Positions 1-8,884 of a stretch of DNA of 64,000 nt are shown here, piece after piece. How positions within the stretch are numbered: position 1 is the stretch's first letter; every line of letters begins with the position of its first letter. The translations under genes were made by a program, and so were the position numbers. Origin of the DNA: Mesorhizobium sp. Lineage in GTDB: Bacteria > Pseudomonadota > Alphaproteobacteria > Rhizobiales > Rhizobiaceae. The stretch covers positions 1-64,000 of the forward strand of contig SUGL01000035.1 in the NCBI GenBank assembly GCA_004963905.1. The letters are read 5' to 3'. The notes below the pieces were generated by a model. The model was not told where the DNA came from. It searched no databases and was given only the letters and a program-made list of their open reading frames with translations.

Positions 1-44
1 CCCGAACGGTTCCGACTCGACCCGGTCCATCAAATGCCGGGACT

Positions 45-100
45 AAACACCTAGGGTCTGCGCGCGTCGCTTCGCTCCTTGCTCCGCCCTAGGATGACGA
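45..100. repeat. Intergenic palindromic repeat (class D), left-edge copy
   Basis: A 7-base inverted repeat CCTAGGG at 50-56 pairs with CCCTAGG at 87-93. The stretch at 64-98 (GCGTCGCTTCGCTCCTTGCT onward) is almost identical to 34733-34768, so the two are copies of one repeat. No gene can be placed in bases 1-126. Confidence 0.6.
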
Positions 101-126
101 ACTCGGCGTTGAGCCGTCTCTTGCGC

Positions 127-582
127 TCACCCCGTAAACCGCGGCGCGAGCGCCTCGATGCGGGCGATCATCTGCTGGAACTCCGCCAGGATGCGGTCGT
201 GCAACTGCACCGCCAGCTCGGGATATTCCTCCAGGATGCGGCGGAACATCCTGCGGCTCAAGCGGATCACTTCCGAATCGACAGCGGCGGAGGCGCTGGT
301 CAGCCGGTTGGTGTCGGCGATCAGCGCCAGTTCGCTCAGCATGGCGCCGGGGCCTGCCGTGCCGATCGGCACGCGCTCGCCGCCTTGTTCACGATAGAGC
401 ACGATGCGCCCGCTGACCACGACATATGCCGAGTCAGCCACGTCATCTTCGCGGTAGAGCTTATGGTCGGCCTGCAGGAAGGTGTTCTCCGCGCCGAAGG
501 CGAGCAGGCGCAACTGTTCCTGCGTAAAGCCCTGAAAGAGCTTCACGGCGGACAGGATGCGGATGTCGTCATCCAGCGCCAT
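127..582 (-). CDS. Cyclic nucleotide-binding domain protein, stand-alone
   Basis: A 151-residue protein made almost entirely of one cNMP-binding beta-barrel (residues about 12-130). The phosphate-binding cassette region reads SELALIADTNRLTSASA, a recognisable but altered form of the Crp/Fnr cassette. No helix-turn-helix follows the barrel, so this is not a complete Crp/Fnr regulator. It is more likely a single-domain cyclic-nucleotide sensor acting through a partner. It lies downstream of the response regulator on the same strand but is separated by 250 bases that hold a repeat, so a shared transcript is uncertain. The ligand is unknown; cAMP or cGMP is inferred from the fold. Confidence 0.8.
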   Translation of the reverse strand: MALDDDIRILSAVKLFQGFTQEQLRLLAFGAENTFLQADHKLYREDDVADSAYVVVSGRIVLYREQGGERVPIGTAGPGAMLSELALIADTNRLTSASAAVDSEVIRLSRRMFRRILEEYPELAVQLHDRILAEFQQMIARIEALAPRFTG

Positions 583-770
583 CCTAGCTGTGTCCCCGAG
601 CGGTCAGTCCAGTCCCTCCTTTGGAGCGCCGCGTCCTCCCGGACGCACAAGCGAATGCTCCAACCTTCCAATCGCGCATCGTACGATGCGTCCAGCGAGC
701 CGATCCATCACCCTCCAGCACCAGGATCGTACCCGAAGCAGTCCCGCCCGACCGCTCTCTTTGCCTTGAC

Positions 771-818
771 GCAATTCCGAACGGAAAACCCGTTTCACAC
801 TTTTCCTGGAATTGCTCT
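771..818. repeat. Class C hairpin repeat
   Basis: GCAATTCC at 771-778 pairs with GGAATTGC at 808-815, and GGAAAA at 783-788 pairs with TTTTCC at 801-806. Read on the minus strand the loop starts GTG and ends CGG. Related copies lie at 15567-15613 and 60143-60185. It sits just after the response regulator stop codon and could act as its terminator or mRNA end. Confidence 0.7.
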
Positions 819-832
819 AGATCATGAAATGT

Positions 833-1516
833 TTAAGGAACCAGCTTGTAGCCGCCGCTTTCTGTCACAAGAATTTCGGCATTGGAAGGATCACGCTCAA
901 TCTTCTGGCGTAGCCGATAGACATGGGTTTCCAGCGTATGCGTGGTGACGCCGGAATTGTAGCCCCATACCTCTTCCAGGAGCACGTCGCGCGTCACCAC
1001 TTTCTGGTCGGCGCGGTAGAGATATTTGATGATCGAGGCCTCCTTTTCGGTCAGCCGCACCTTGGCGCCGCGCGGATCGATCAGAAGCTTCTGGCTGGGC
1101 TTGAACGTGTAGGGGCCGACCGAGAAGGTGGCGTCCTCGCTCTGCTCGTGCTGGCGCAATTGCGCACGAATGCGCGCCAGGAGCACGGCGAAGCGGAAGG
1201 GCTTGGTCACATAGTCGTTGGCGCCGGCCTCGAGGCCCAGGATCGTGTCGGAATCGGTGTCGTGGCCGGTCAGCATGATGATCGGCGCCTTGTAGCCGCC
1301 CTTGCGCAGGATCTTCACCGCCTCGCGGCCGTCCATGTCGGGCAGGCCGACATCCATGATGAGCAGATCGACGAGACCGCCGCGCGCCGCGGCGACGCCT
1401 TTCGCGGCGGTGGATTCCTGCTGGACGTCGAATTCTTCGTAAAGCGCCAGTTGCTCGACGAGGGTGGCTCGCAGGTCGTCGTCGTCGTCAACGATCAGAA
1501 TGGTGCGTGATGTCAT
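833..1516 (-). CDS. OmpR-family response regulator
   Basis: A 227-residue two-component response regulator. The receiver domain (residues 5-118) has the acidic cluster DDDDD at 10-14, the phospho-acceptor Asp55 in LLIMDVGLPD, the switch Thr83 in MLTG and Lys105 in YVTKPF. The C-terminal half (about 128-225) is a winged-helix DNA-binding domain with the motif THTLETHVYRLRQKIE. No histidine kinase is adjacent, so the partner is elsewhere. The L,D-transpeptidase-like gene is transcribed divergently, which hints at envelope control but proves nothing. All receiver residues needed for phosphorylation are present. The family assignment is firm; the regulon is unknown. Confidence 0.95.
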   Translation of the reverse strand: MTSRTILIVDDDDDLRATLVEQLALYEEFDVQQESTAAKGVAAARGGLVDLLIMDVGLPDMDGREAVKILRKGGYKAPIIMLTGHDTDSDTILGLEAGANDYVTKPFRFAVLLARIRAQLRQHEQSEDATFSVGPYTFKPSQKLLIDPRGAKVRLTEKEASIIKYLYRADQKVVTRDVLLEEVWGYNSGVTTHTLETHVYRLRQKIERDPSNAEILVTESGGYKLVP

Positions 1517-1612
1517 GGATCAATCCGTTGTTTTAAAAAGAATATTCAGTTGACCTCCCCCCATTTATGCGGAAGCTCACCGGCGCAACAGCCGATCACA
1601 GTGATTTGTTCC

Positions 1613-2197
1613 GTGAGACAATCATACAAGAAAAAACGCGCGCGCAATGAGGCGGGTGCATTTTTGCCGAAAGGCCTGCGTGTCCTGGTCGTGCGGGCAA
1701 GACCCGGCAACCCGGCACAGGGGTTCCTGCAGGCCGGTAAAACCGTGTTCCCCTGCGCGCTGGGACGCGGCGGCATCTCCGCCAACAAACGTGAGGGCGA
1801 CGGCGCGACGCCGCTGGCCGCGATGCGGATATTGTCGGGGTATTTTCGCCACGACCAGTTTGCCGGCGGGCGCAGGACGAGGCTGGCAATGGCGCCGATC
1901 GGCCCGGATCTCGGCTGGTGCGAAGTGCCGGACGACCGCAACTACAATCGGCCGGTGAAGATCCCCTATGGCGCGAGCCATGAGCGGATGCGGCGCGCCG
2001 ACAATCTCTACGACGTGTGCCTGGTGCTCGACTGGAACGTCGCGCCGCGCCGGCGCGGGCGCGGCAGCGCGATCTTCTTCCACCTCGCCCGCCCAGGCTT
2101 CACGCCGACGCAAGGCTGCGTGGCGGTGACCGTGCGCACCATGGCGAGGCTCTTGCCGCTGCTGTCGGACAGTACGGTGGTGAAGGTGGTGAGGTAG
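1613..2197 (+). CDS. L,D-transpeptidase (YkuD-type) domain protein
   Basis: About 194 residues. The C-terminal part has the YkuD signature: His in FFHLARPGF followed by TQGC, which supplies the catalytic cysteine. Family members cross-link peptidoglycan or attach proteins to it. The start is uncertain. A TTG at 1550 is possible but leaves only 33 bases to the divergent regulator. GTG codons at 1601 and 1613 give a basic N-terminus (RQSYKKKRAR) before the conserved LRVLVVRARPG segment; 1613 is used here. No convincing signal peptide is visible in any version, which is odd for a periplasmic enzyme. The substrate role is inferred only from the family. Confidence 0.75.
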   Translation: MRQSYKKKRARNEAGAFLPKGLRVLVVRARPGNPAQGFLQAGKTVFPCALGRGGISANKREGDGATPLAAMRILSGYFRHDQFAGGRRTRLAMAPIGPDLGWCEVPDDRNYNRPVKIPYGASHERMRRADNLYDVCLVLDWNVAPRRRGRGSAIFFHLARPGFTPTQGCVAVTVRTMARLLPLLSDSTVVKVVR

Positions 2198-2202
2198 GGA
2201 AC

Positions 2203-2279
2203 AGGGATTAGGCAGTAGGGATTGGGCAGTAGGAAGAGAGCAAATTGCCCTACTGCCCACTGCCTATTCCCTACTGCCT
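2203..2279. repeat. G-rich imperfect inverted repeat between convergent genes
   Basis: GGCAGTAGGG recurs as near-direct repeats at about 2211-2233 and returns inverted as CCCTACTGCC at about 2247-2277. The whole stretch folds as a long imperfect hairpin between the converging transpeptidase and DUF1127 genes. A bidirectional terminator role is inferred. Confidence 0.6.
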
Positions 2280-2282
2280 CTC

Positions 2283-2537
2283 TCACCTCCTCGGTTGCTG
2301 CCAACCTGCGTCCAGCAACCCAATCCGGCCAAGTTCCCGGTCCATTGCCTTTGCGATGTCGCGTCGCTTGGCGCCGATGTCGCGCAGCTGGCTGTCGGAG
2401 AGGTCCTCGACGGATTCGTTGGGAAGCCGGGCGGCGATCCGCGCCTGACGCAGCCAGTCGATCGCGGCGCGCAGCCAAAGCGTGGTGCCGGAGCGGGATT
2501 TCGGGGCGGTGTTGGACTTCAGGGCGATCTCGGTCAT
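2283..2537 (-). CDS. DUF1127 domain protein
   Basis: A small basic 84-residue protein. Its C-terminal half carries the DUF1127 pattern: an amphipathic helix followed by LSDSQLRDIGAKRRDI. Members are abundant in Rhizobiales. In related species some bind RNA or influence phosphate and carbon uptake and small-RNA turnover; none of that can be read from this sequence. The N-terminal 25 residues are low in structure and the C-terminus ends in PRR. It is divergent from the LysR regulator at 2668, with a shared 130-base promoter region. Confidence 0.8.
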   Translation of the reverse strand: MTEIALKSNTAPKSRSGTTLWLRAAIDWLRQARIAARLPNESVEDLSDSQLRDIGAKRRDIAKAMDRELGRIGLLDAGWQQPRR

Positions 2538-2667
2538 GGCTCTATCCGTGTTCTCCGGACATCAAATCCGGTTTGATGTTGTTTCGATGAAGCCATCTTG
2601 CCGGATTGAAAAATAAACGGGAAACGAGTAGTTCTTGTCTGATCATCAAGTTTTATTTGGAGATCAG

Positions 2668-3594
2668 ATGTCCCGCCTGCTGCCCGGAACGCGTGCGTTG
2701 AGGACGTTCGAGGCGGCGGCCAGGCATCTCAATTTCACCCGCGCCGCGGACGAGCTCGGCCTGACGCCGGCGGCGGTCAGCCACCAGATCAAGGAAATCG
2801 AGGATCAGCTCGACCTAGTGCTGTTCACGCGCACCAGCCGCACCATCCGGCTCACCGAAGCGGGCAACGTTCTGTTCGAGGCCTCGGTCGATGCGCTCGA
2901 CCTGCTTGGCCGCGCCGTCAGCCGCGCGCGCAAGATGAGCAGAGGCACGGCACTGCTGAAGGTGACGATCGACGCGCAGTTCGCGACGAAGTGGCTGATG
3001 CGGCGCGTGGACGGTTTCCGCCGGCAGAAGCCAGGCATCGAGTTGCGCTTCGATATCACCTATGAGGTCAGGGACTTCGAACGGGACGACGTCGATATCG
3101 GCATCCGTTTCGGCGCCGGCAAATATCCGGGACTCTGCGCCCACCGGCTGTTCGAAAACATCATCATCCCCGTCTGCAGCCCGGCGCTGCTCGCCTCGGG
3201 CCCGCCGCTGAAGGAGCCGCGCGACCTCTTCCACCACACGCTGGCGCATATCGAATGGTCGCGGCAGGGCGTGACATGGCCGAACTGGCGGATGTGGATG
3301 CAGGCGGCCGGCGTCGACGATTTCGACGACAGCCGCACGCTCGTCTTCGGATCGGCGACCGATGCCACGCAGGCGGCGCTCGACGGCCATGCCGTGGCGC
3401 TGGCCGACTTCGCCATGGTGGCCAACGACCTTTCGCAAGGGCGGCTCATCAGGCCCTTCGAGCTCGGCATCAAGGTCGCGCCGGAATTCGCCTATTTCGT
3501 CGTCTATCCGGAAGCCATGAAGGATGACGCGCGCATCGTCGCCTTCCGCGATTGGCTTCTCGAGGAGGTCGCGAAAGACGCGGACGCTGGTTAG
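2668..3594 (+). CDS. LysR-family regulator, GcvA-like
   Basis: A 308-residue LysR-type regulator. The N-terminal helix-turn-helix (LRTFEAAARHLNFTRAADEL, then LTPAAVSHQIKEIE) is typical of the GcvA/AmpR subgroup. The C-terminal half is a substrate-binding-like effector domain (about 95-295). The ATG at 2668 is preceded by TTTGGAGATCAG, a fair ribosome site, and is preferred over the in-frame TTG at 2635. The divergent neighbour is a DUF1127 gene, and downstream genes are on the other strand, so a local target is not evident. LysR proteins often control their divergent neighbour. The effector is unknown. Confidence 0.9.
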   Translation: MSRLLPGTRALRTFEAAARHLNFTRAADELGLTPAAVSHQIKEIEDQLDLVLFTRTSRTIRLTEAGNVLFEASVDALDLLGRAVSRARKMSRGTALLKVTIDAQFATKWLMRRVDGFRRQKPGIELRFDITYEVRDFERDDVDIGIRFGAGKYPGLCAHRLFENIIIPVCSPALLASGPPLKEPRDLFHHTLAHIEWSRQGVTWPNWRMWMQAAGVDDFDDSRTLVFGSATDATQAALDGHAVALADFAMVANDLSQGRLIRPFELGIKVAPEFAYFVVYPEAMKDDARIVAFRDWLLEEVAKDADAG

Positions 3595-3613
3595 TTTCGC
3601 ACTTTTCTCGGAA

Positions 3614-4039
3614 TTAGCCCGCCGGCGCCGCCGGCGCGCCGAACCAACCGACGATCGCACCCATGATGAGCAGCACGCCGAGCCAATGGCCGGCGTCGAT
3701 CAGGGTGAGGTCCCAGCCGAAGCCCTCATAGCGGTGGTTGACCGAAAGCGTGGTGGCGACGAAGCCCAGCCAGAGCACGAAACCGAACAGCAATCCTGCG
3801 ACCGGGCTCGGCTCGCCGCCGGTAATCGCGCCGACCACCAACGTCAGGATCAGGGCCATCACCAGCTCGGCGATGAAGCTGACGACGAACGGGACGGGCG
3901 AGCGCTTCATCGTCACCGGGTCGAGTTTCGCCGCTTTCAGCCACGGCTTGCTCAAGCCCATGTACCAGACGGCGCCGAAGAGCCACGCCACGACAGCGGC
4001 AGCGATCACCGCGACCCAGTTCACGACCGAAAAATCCAT
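3614..4039 (-). CDS. DUF1761 integral membrane protein
   Basis: A 141-residue membrane protein with four hydrophobic segments (about 4-26, 48-70, 78-97, 112-132) and the motif WYMGLSKPWLKA after the first one, as in DUF1761 proteins. The start at MDFSVVNW (4039) is chosen over the ATG seven codons upstream because it opens directly at the first membrane segment and family members begin there. Function is unknown for the family. It ends next to a partial repeat (3598-3613) and is convergent with the LysR gene. Confidence 0.75.
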   Translation of the reverse strand: MDFSVVNWVAVIAAAVVAWLFGAVWYMGLSKPWLKAAKLDPVTMKRSPVPFVVSFIAELVMALILTLVVGAITGGEPSPVAGLLFGFVLWLGFVATTLSVNHRYEGFGWDLTLIDAGHWLGVLLIMGAIVGWFGAPAAPAG

Positions 4040-4138
4040 GAAATCCCTCCCCAAATGCATGCCGCCCCAGGCGCAGAGCGATCCCGGGACAACGGCATGC
4101 CGTCCGCCGGGCGATGGAATCCCTGTTCGCCAGCCGCG

Positions 4139-4810
4139 TCAAGCCGGAGCAGCGGCAGCCCATCGCCAGATAGTGGTGCGCTTCACCTCCGCATCCTCCA
4201 GCACGCGCGTCACCGGCACCTGGTAGACGGCGAGCGATTGCAGCCCCTTCTTCGGCAGATAGGCGCGGCCCGGATCGCCGACGAGGATCTCGGCGCCGCG
4301 CGCCTTCAGGGCCGTGAACCATGGCGTCAGTCTGTCCGCCAACGGCTTGTCGTAGAAGACGTCGCCGGCGAGCACGACATCCCAGCCGTCATCCGTGCCG
4401 ATGCAGTCCGCATCGAGGAATTCGGCCTTCACGCCATTGGCCTCCAGGTTGAGCGTGATCACCGCCTCGCAAAACGGGTCGATATCGGCGGCAATCACTT
4501 GGCTCGCGCCGGCCTTCAAGGCGGCGATGGCGACCATGCCGGAGCCGGAAGCGAAATCGAGCACGCGTTTTCCCCGCACCGTCGCGGGATGATCGAGCAC
4601 ATAGCGGGCAAGGCCCTGGCCGCCGGCCCAGGCGAAGGCCCAGAAGGGCGGCGGCAGACCGATCTCGGCCAGCTCCTCCTCGGTGCGCAGCCACAGGTCG
4701 TGCGCTTCGTCGGCCAGATGCAGCAGCACTTCCGGCACATGCGGCGGCGCCATCAGCGCCGTATTGTCGAGGATGAATGTCTTCGCGCTTTTCGGCGTGA
4801 GCCTGGTCAC
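4139..4810 (-). CDS. Class I SAM methyltransferase, METTL20/ETFBKMT-like
   Basis: A 223-residue methyltransferase. The SAM-binding loop is VLDFASGSGMVA, preceded by PFWAFAWAGGQGLARYVLDH and followed by ADIDPFC and a GDVFYD motif. This combination matches the ETF-beta lysine methyltransferase family (human METTL20, with alphaproteobacterial orthologues) better than the ribosomal PrmA family. The known reaction is methylation of lysines in the recognition loop of electron transfer flavoprotein beta. The GTG start at 4810 overlaps the stop of the EVE gene by four bases (GTGA), indicating translational coupling. The longer open frame that runs back into the EVE gene is rejected. Substrate assignment is by recalled similarity, not by search. 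Confidence 0.75.
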   Translation of the reverse strand: MTRLTPKSAKTFILDNTALMAPPHVPEVLLHLADEAHDLWLRTEEELAEIGLPPPFWAFAWAGGQGLARYVLDHPATVRGKRVLDFASGSGMVAIAALKAGASQVIAADIDPFCEAVITLNLEANGVKAEFLDADCIGTDDGWDVVLAGDVFYDKPLADRLTPWFTALKARGAEILVGDPGRAYLPKKGLQSLAVYQVPVTRVLEDAEVKRTTIWRWAAAAPA

Positions 4811-5232
4811 GGCGCCGGGTTGAGATCGGCCATGCGGCAGACCTCTTTCCACTCCGCCGGCGTCACCGGCTGCACGGAAAGCCGGCCAAGCCGAACCAGC
4901 GCCATGTCGGCCAGCTTCGGATTGGCCTTGACCTGTTCCAGCGTCACCGGCTTCGGCACGTCCTTCCAGGCGCGGATGTCGACGCATTCCCAGCGCGGAT
5001 CGTCGGTGGTGGTGTCGGGATGGGCGAGCGCGCAGACCTCGGCGATGCCGACGATGTCGAGGCCCTCATTGGAATGATAGAAGAAGCCGAGATCGCCGAT
5101 CCGCATGGCCTTCATGTTGTTGCGGGCGGCGTAGTTGCGCACGCCATCCCACTGCGTGCCCGCCTTGCCTTTGGCCTTCAGCGCCTCGAAGGAAAAGACC
5201 GAGGGTTCGGACTTGAACAGCCAGTAGTTCAT
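4807..5232 (-). CDS. EVE domain protein
   Basis: A 141-residue single-domain protein that begins MNYWLFKSEP and continues with WDGVRNYAARN, both diagnostic of EVE domains (PUA-like fold, also called thymocyte nuclear protein 1 type). EVE domains recognise modified bases in DNA or RNA. It is the fourth gene of the tsaD-gpsA-YciI-EVE-methyltransferase series and overlaps the methyltransferase by four bases. A 179-base gap with a palindromic repeat separates it from YciI, so it may be expressed at a different level. The ligand is unknown. Confidence 0.9.
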   Translation of the reverse strand: MNYWLFKSEPSVFSFEALKAKGKAGTQWDGVRNYAARNNMKAMRIGDLGFFYHSNEGLDIVGIAEVCALAHPDTTTDDPRWECVDIRAWKDVPKPVTLEQVKANPKLADMALVRLGRLSVQPVTPAEWKEVCRMADLNPAP

Positions 5233-5283
5233 CTCAGTTGTCCCATTGCCATTGTCGGTGAGCCATTATTCAGCGCTGGCGCT

Positions 5284-5397
5284 GCCCCTCACCCTACCCT
5301 CTCCCCGTAAGAACGGGGAGAGGGGGTCGCCAGCGTTGGAGCTTCTTCCTTCTCCCCGTTCTTACGGGGAGAAGGTGCCGGCAGGCGGATGAGGGGC
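5284..5397. repeat. Composite palindromic repeat (class A), copy 1
   Basis: Two perfect hairpins, CTCTCCCCGT/ACGGGGAGAG near 5298-5323 and CCTTCTCCCCGT/ACGGGGAGAAGG near 5348-5375, are arranged head to head, so the whole element is also a large inverted repeat with CCCCTCA and TGAGGGG ends. It lies inside the tsaD operon between YciI and EVE. Confidence 0.8.
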
Positions 5398-5411
5398 CGC
5401 GCAAACGAACC

Positions 5412-5708
5412 TCATTCGGTCGCAGGCTTCTGGAAGACCCAGTTCCATGCACGGATCTCGACGCTTTCGAACAGGCCTGCCTTGGCATAGGGGTCGGCGG
5501 CCGCCAAGGCTTGCGCGGCCGCCATATCCGCCGCTTCGATCATGACCAGGCTGCCTTCGGGCTTGCCGTCGGCATCGAGGAAGGGGCCGGCAAAGGCAAG
5601 TTTGCCTTCGTCGATCAGGCCTTCGAGGAACGCCGCATGCGCCGGCCGCGTGTCGGCGCGCAGCTGCAGGCTGCCGGGCTTATCCTTGCAAATCAACGCA
5701 AACAGCAT
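5412..5708 (-). CDS. YciI-like protein
   Basis: A 98-residue protein of the YCII-related (dimeric ferredoxin-like) family. It opens MLFALICKDKPGSLQLR and contains HAAFLEGL and the conserved Asp in ADPYAKAGLFESV. YciI folds have a His-Asp pair that may be catalytic; the family function is not settled. It starts 19 bases after gpsA on the same strand and is surely co-transcribed. The tsaD-gpsA-YciI-EVE order is common in alphaproteobacteria. Confidence 0.9.
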   Translation of the reverse strand: MLFALICKDKPGSLQLRADTRPAHAAFLEGLIDEGKLAFAGPFLDADGKPEGSLVMIEAADMAAAQALAAADPYAKAGLFESVEIRAWNWVFQKPATE

Positions 5709-5727
5709 CTCTTCAAGCTCCGATGGT

Positions 5728-6774
5728 TCAGATGTCGGTTTCGGTTTTGAGCGGCCGCGTCATCAGCGCCGTCACGGCCTGGCCGATGGTCACCTTGCCG
5801 TCGAGGATGGCGGCGACGGCGGAAATGATCGGCGCATCGATGCCGCGCTCGGCGGCGATGCGGGCGGCGATGCCCGCCGTCGGCACCCCTTCGGCGAGCG
5901 GCAGGCCGGCAAGCGGCTTGCCTTTGCCCAGCGCCAGGCCATAGGCGAAATTGCGCGATTGCGCCGAGGAACAGGTGAGCAGCAGGTCGCCGAGGCCGGA
6001 AAGTCCCATCAATGTCTCCGGCTTGGCACCGAAGGCGGCGCCGATGCGGCGCAACTCGACGAAGCCGCGCGTCACCATGGCCGCCTGCGCGCTGGCGCCG
6101 AGCCCGGCGCCGGTGACCGCACCGGCGGCAATGGCAAAGACGTTCTTCAGCGCGCCGCCGATCTCGACGCCGATCAGGTCGTCGCTGGAATAGCAGCGCA
6201 GGTTCTCGGCCGAGAAGCGGGCGGCAAGGTCGGCCGCCAGTTCTCCGTTGCGGGCTGCCACCACCACCGCCGTCGGCAGGCCGCGCGCGACGTCGCCGGC
6301 GAAGCTCGGACCGGAAAGTGCGGCGACCGGATTGTTCGGCAGGCTTTCCTCGACGATCGCCGACAGCAACGCGCCGGTGTCGCGCTCGATGCCCTTGGCG
6401 CAGAGGACCAGCGGCACGCCGGCCGGCACATGGCCGGCGGCGGTGGCCAGCACCGCGCGCAGCGACTGCGCAGGCGTCACCGCCAGCACGCAGTCGGCGC
6501 CGCTGAGCGCGGCGCCGATGTCACTCGTAGCGACGATGCCGGGTTCGATCGCGATGCCGGGCAGGTAGCGCGGATTCTCGCCGCGGTCGATCGCGGCCAC
6601 GGTCTCGTTGTCGCGCGCGTAAAGTCGCACGAAATGGCCGGCACGCAGCATCGCCAGCGCCAGCGCCGTGCCCCAGGCGCCGCCGCCCAGCACCGCGACG
6701 CGCCAACCGGTGGCAGGCGCCTTGCCGGTCGTGGCTTTCTTGGCCGTGTCTTTCGTCATGCCTTTTTTGATCAT
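5728..6774 (-). CDS. gpsA: Glycerol-3-phosphate dehydrogenase [NAD(P)+]
   Basis: A 348-residue cytosolic enzyme that reduces dihydroxyacetone phosphate to sn-glycerol-3-phosphate for phospholipid synthesis. The nucleotide-binding loop [14 protein letters not shown] is near residue 27; [13 protein letters not shown] and the catalytic-lysine segment [12 protein letters not shown] follow. The N-terminus has about 24 extra lysine- and alanine-rich residues ahead of the Rossmann fold. Its ATG overlaps the stop of tsaD by four bases, so the two are translationally coupled. Assignment is secure. Confidence 0.97.
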   Translation of the reverse strand: MIKKGMTKDTAKKATTGKAPATGWRVAVLGGGAWGTALALAMLRAGHFVRLYARDNETVAAIDRGENPRYLPGIAIEPGIVATSDIGAALSGADCVLAVTPAQSLRAVLATAAGHVPAGVPLVLCAKGIERDTGALLSAIVEESLPNNPVAALSGPSFAGDVARGLPTAVVVAARNGELAADLAARFSAENLRCYSSDDLIGVEIGGALKNVFAIAAGAVTGAGLGASAQAAMVTRGFVELRRIGAAFGAKPETLMGLSGLGDLLLTCSSAQSRNFAYGLALGKGKPLAGLPLAEGVPTAGIAARIAAERGIDAPIISAVAAILDGKVTIGQAVTALMTRPLKTETDI

Positions 6775-7859
6775 GCCTTGGCACCGCGCCGGCCGGAGCC
6801 GACCAAGGGGGCGGAAACGCTGTCCAGCGGCCAGCGCGAGCGCGGCGCGAAATCGGCGGCGTTCACGCCGGCCATGCCGGCGCGCAGCCGCTCGATGCCG
6901 GCCCAGGCGATCATTGCGGCATTGTCGGTGCAGAGCTTCTGCGGGGGCGCCACGAATGCAAAGCCGGCTTCAAAACAGAGCGCCTCGAGCGTCGCCTTGA
7001 TCGTGCGATTTGCGGCAACGCCGCCGGCTACGACCAGGGCGGGGTTCGTCTTGTCGGGAAATTCCTTGCGGAAACGGGCGAGCGCTCGGGCGACACGGTC
7101 GCCCAGCGCATCGGCCACCGCCGCCTGGAAGGAGGCGCAGATGTCGGCGACGTCCTGGTCGCTGAGCGGCGCGATCGCGCTCGCCGCCTGGCGCACGGCC
7201 GTCTTCAGGCCGGAGAAGGAGAAATCCGGCTGCGCCGAGCCTTTCATCGGGCGCGGGAAGGCAAAGCGGCTCGCATCGCCGCTTGCCGCCGCCTTCTCGA
7301 CATTCGGTCCGCCCGGATAGGGCAGACCGAGCATCTTGGCCGTCTTGTCGAAGGCCTCGCCCAGCGCGTCGTCGATGGTGGTTGCCCAGCGCTGGTAGTC
7401 GCCGACGCCGCGCACCGCGACGATCTGGGTGTGGCCGCCGGATACGAGCAGAAGCAGGTAGGGGAAATCGAGGCCGTCGGTCAGCCTTGCCGTCAGCGCA
7501 TGGCCTTCGAGGTGGTTGATGGCGATCAGCGGCTTGTCGGCGGCGGCCGCGATCGCCTTGGCGGTCATCAGGCCGACGATCAGTCCGCCGACCAGACCCG
7601 GCCCGGCCGTCGCGGCTATCGCATCGACCTGGTCGAGCGAAGCATCCGAATCGGCAAGCGCTGCCTCGATGATCCCGTCCAGCGCCTCGACATGGGCGCG
7701 CGCGGCGATCTCCGGCACGACGCCGCCGAAAGCTGCATGCTCCTCGATCTGGCTCAATACGACATTGGAGAGGATTTCGGGCGCGGAGACGCCGTCCAGC
7801 GCTACCACGCTGGCCGCCGTCTCGTCGCAGCTCGTCTCAATGCCCAGAACGCGGATCAA
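6771..7859 (-). CDS. tsaD: tRNA N6-adenosine threonylcarbamoyltransferase
   Basis: A 362-residue ASKHA-fold enzyme that transfers threonylcarbamoyl from TC-AMP to A37 of ANN-decoding tRNAs, together with TsaB and TsaE. It starts [19 protein letters not shown]; the metal ligands are in INHLEGHAL and the ATP motif is [11 protein letters not shown]. It is the first gene of a minus-strand operon, with a 97-base divergent promoter region shared with hemC. This tsaD/hemC divergence is a conserved rhizobial arrangement. Nothing is missing from the active site. Confidence 0.98.
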   Translation of the reverse strand: MIRVLGIETSCDETAASVVALDGVSAPEILSNVVLSQIEEHAAFGGVVPEIAARAHVEALDGIIEAALADSDASLDQVDAIAATAGPGLVGGLIVGLMTAKAIAAAADKPLIAINHLEGHALTARLTDGLDFPYLLLLVSGGHTQIVAVRGVGDYQRWATTIDDALGEAFDKTAKMLGLPYPGGPNVEKAAASGDASRFAFPRPMKGSAQPDFSFSGLKTAVRQAASAIAPLSDQDVADICASFQAAVADALGDRVARALARFRKEFPDKTNPALVVAGGVAANRTIKATLEALCFEAGFAFVAPPQKLCTDNAAMIAWAGIERLRAGMAGVNAADFAPRSRWPLDSVSAPLVGSGRRGAKA

Positions 7860-7956
7860 TTCGTCGCTGTCCTCGAAGATTGTGCTGCTGACCTTTCCTA
7901 TATAGGACAGGGCCAGCCAGGCTTCGCCTGCCGGGGGTTATCACGGACCGCGCGCC

Positions 7957-8883
7957 ATGCAAACAACCTTGAAAATCGGAACCCGCGGCAGCCCGCTGGC
8001 GCTCGCCCAGGCGCATGAGACGCGGGCACGGCTGATGAGGGCGCACGGCCTTCCCGAACAGGCGTTCGAAGTGGTGCCGATCTCGACCAGCGGCGACCGC
8101 ATCCAGGACCGGCCGCTCTCGGAGGCGGGCGGCAAGGGCCTATTCACCAAGGAGATCGAGGAAGCGCTGCTCGACGGCCGCATCGACATCGCCGTGCATT
8201 CCTCGAAGGACATGCCGACGGTGCTGCCCGCCGGGCTGGAGCTTTCCACCTTCCTGCCGCGCGAGGACGCGCGCGACGCCTTCATCGGCAAGACGGCGAA
8301 GCGGATTGCCGATCTGCCGCACGGCGCCAGGGTCGGCTCGTCGTCGCTCCGGCGCCAGGCGCTGATCCGCCGGATGCGGCCGGATCTCGACGTGGTGGTG
8401 TTCCGCGGCAATGTGCAGACGAGACTGCGCAAGCTGGACGAGGGCGTCGCCGAAGGCACCATCCTCGCCTATGCCGGGCTGAAGCGGCTCGGGCTCGAAA
8501 GCGTCATCACCGACCTGATGCCGCTGGACGTCTTCCCGCCGGCGCCGGGACAGGGCGCGATCGGCATCGAAAGCCGGATCGGCGACGGCACGGTAGAAAA
8601 ATTGCTGGCGGCCATCCGCGATGTGCCGACCGGCCAGGCATTGGCCTGCGAACGCGCCTTCCTCGCCGCGCTCGACGGCTCCTGCCGCACGCCGATCGCC
8701 GGCCATGCGACGATATCGGGCGAAAAACTCAATTTCGCCGGGCTGATCATCTCGCCCGACGGCACCGAGTCGCACGAGGTCAGACTGGACGGCCCGGCCC
8801 GCGACGCGGCGGAGATAGGCGCGGAAGCCGCGCGGACGGTGCGCGGCAAGGCCGGCGCAAAATTCTTCGACGGCTGGGCCTGA
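7957..8883 (+). CDS. hemC: Porphobilinogen deaminase (hydroxymethylbilane synthase)
   Basis: A 308-residue enzyme that joins four porphobilinogens into hydroxymethylbilane in heme and cobalamin precursor synthesis. It opens with [15 protein letters not shown]. It has the SSKDMPT motif, SSLRRQAL and the dipyrromethane-cofactor cysteine in [13 protein letters not shown] (about residue 241). It is the first gene of a plus-strand series with hemD one base downstream. Length is normal for the family. Confidence 0.98.
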   Translation: MQTTLKIGTRGSPLALAQAHETRARLMRAHGLPEQAFEVVPISTSGDRIQDRPLSEAGGKGLFTKEIEEALLDGRIDIAVHSSKDMPTVLPAGLELSTFLPREDARDAFIGKTAKRIADLPHGARVGSSSLRRQALIRRMRPDLDVVVFRGNVQTRLRKLDEGVAEGTILAYAGLKRLGLESVITDLMPLDVFPPAPGQGAIGIESRIGDGTVEKLLAAIRDVPTGQALACERAFLAALDGSCRTPIAGHATISGEKLNFAGLIISPDGTESHEVRLDGPARDAAEIGAEAARTVRGKAGAKFFDGWA

Positions 8884-8884
8884 C

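Noticed and set aside
604-798. 64-residue minus-strand frame between the cNMP protein and the response regulator
   Set aside because: No ribosome site, composition Arg-rich, and it extends into a class C repeat.
3524-5077. 517-residue open frame on the plus strand
   Set aside because: Overlaps the DUF1761, methyltransferase and EVE genes on the other strand, all of which show clear family motifs.
5542-7320. 592-residue open frame on the plus strand
   Set aside because: It lies antisense to gpsA and tsaD, has an Arg/Ala/Gly/His-rich shadow composition and no recognisable motif; typical of high-GC coding DNA.
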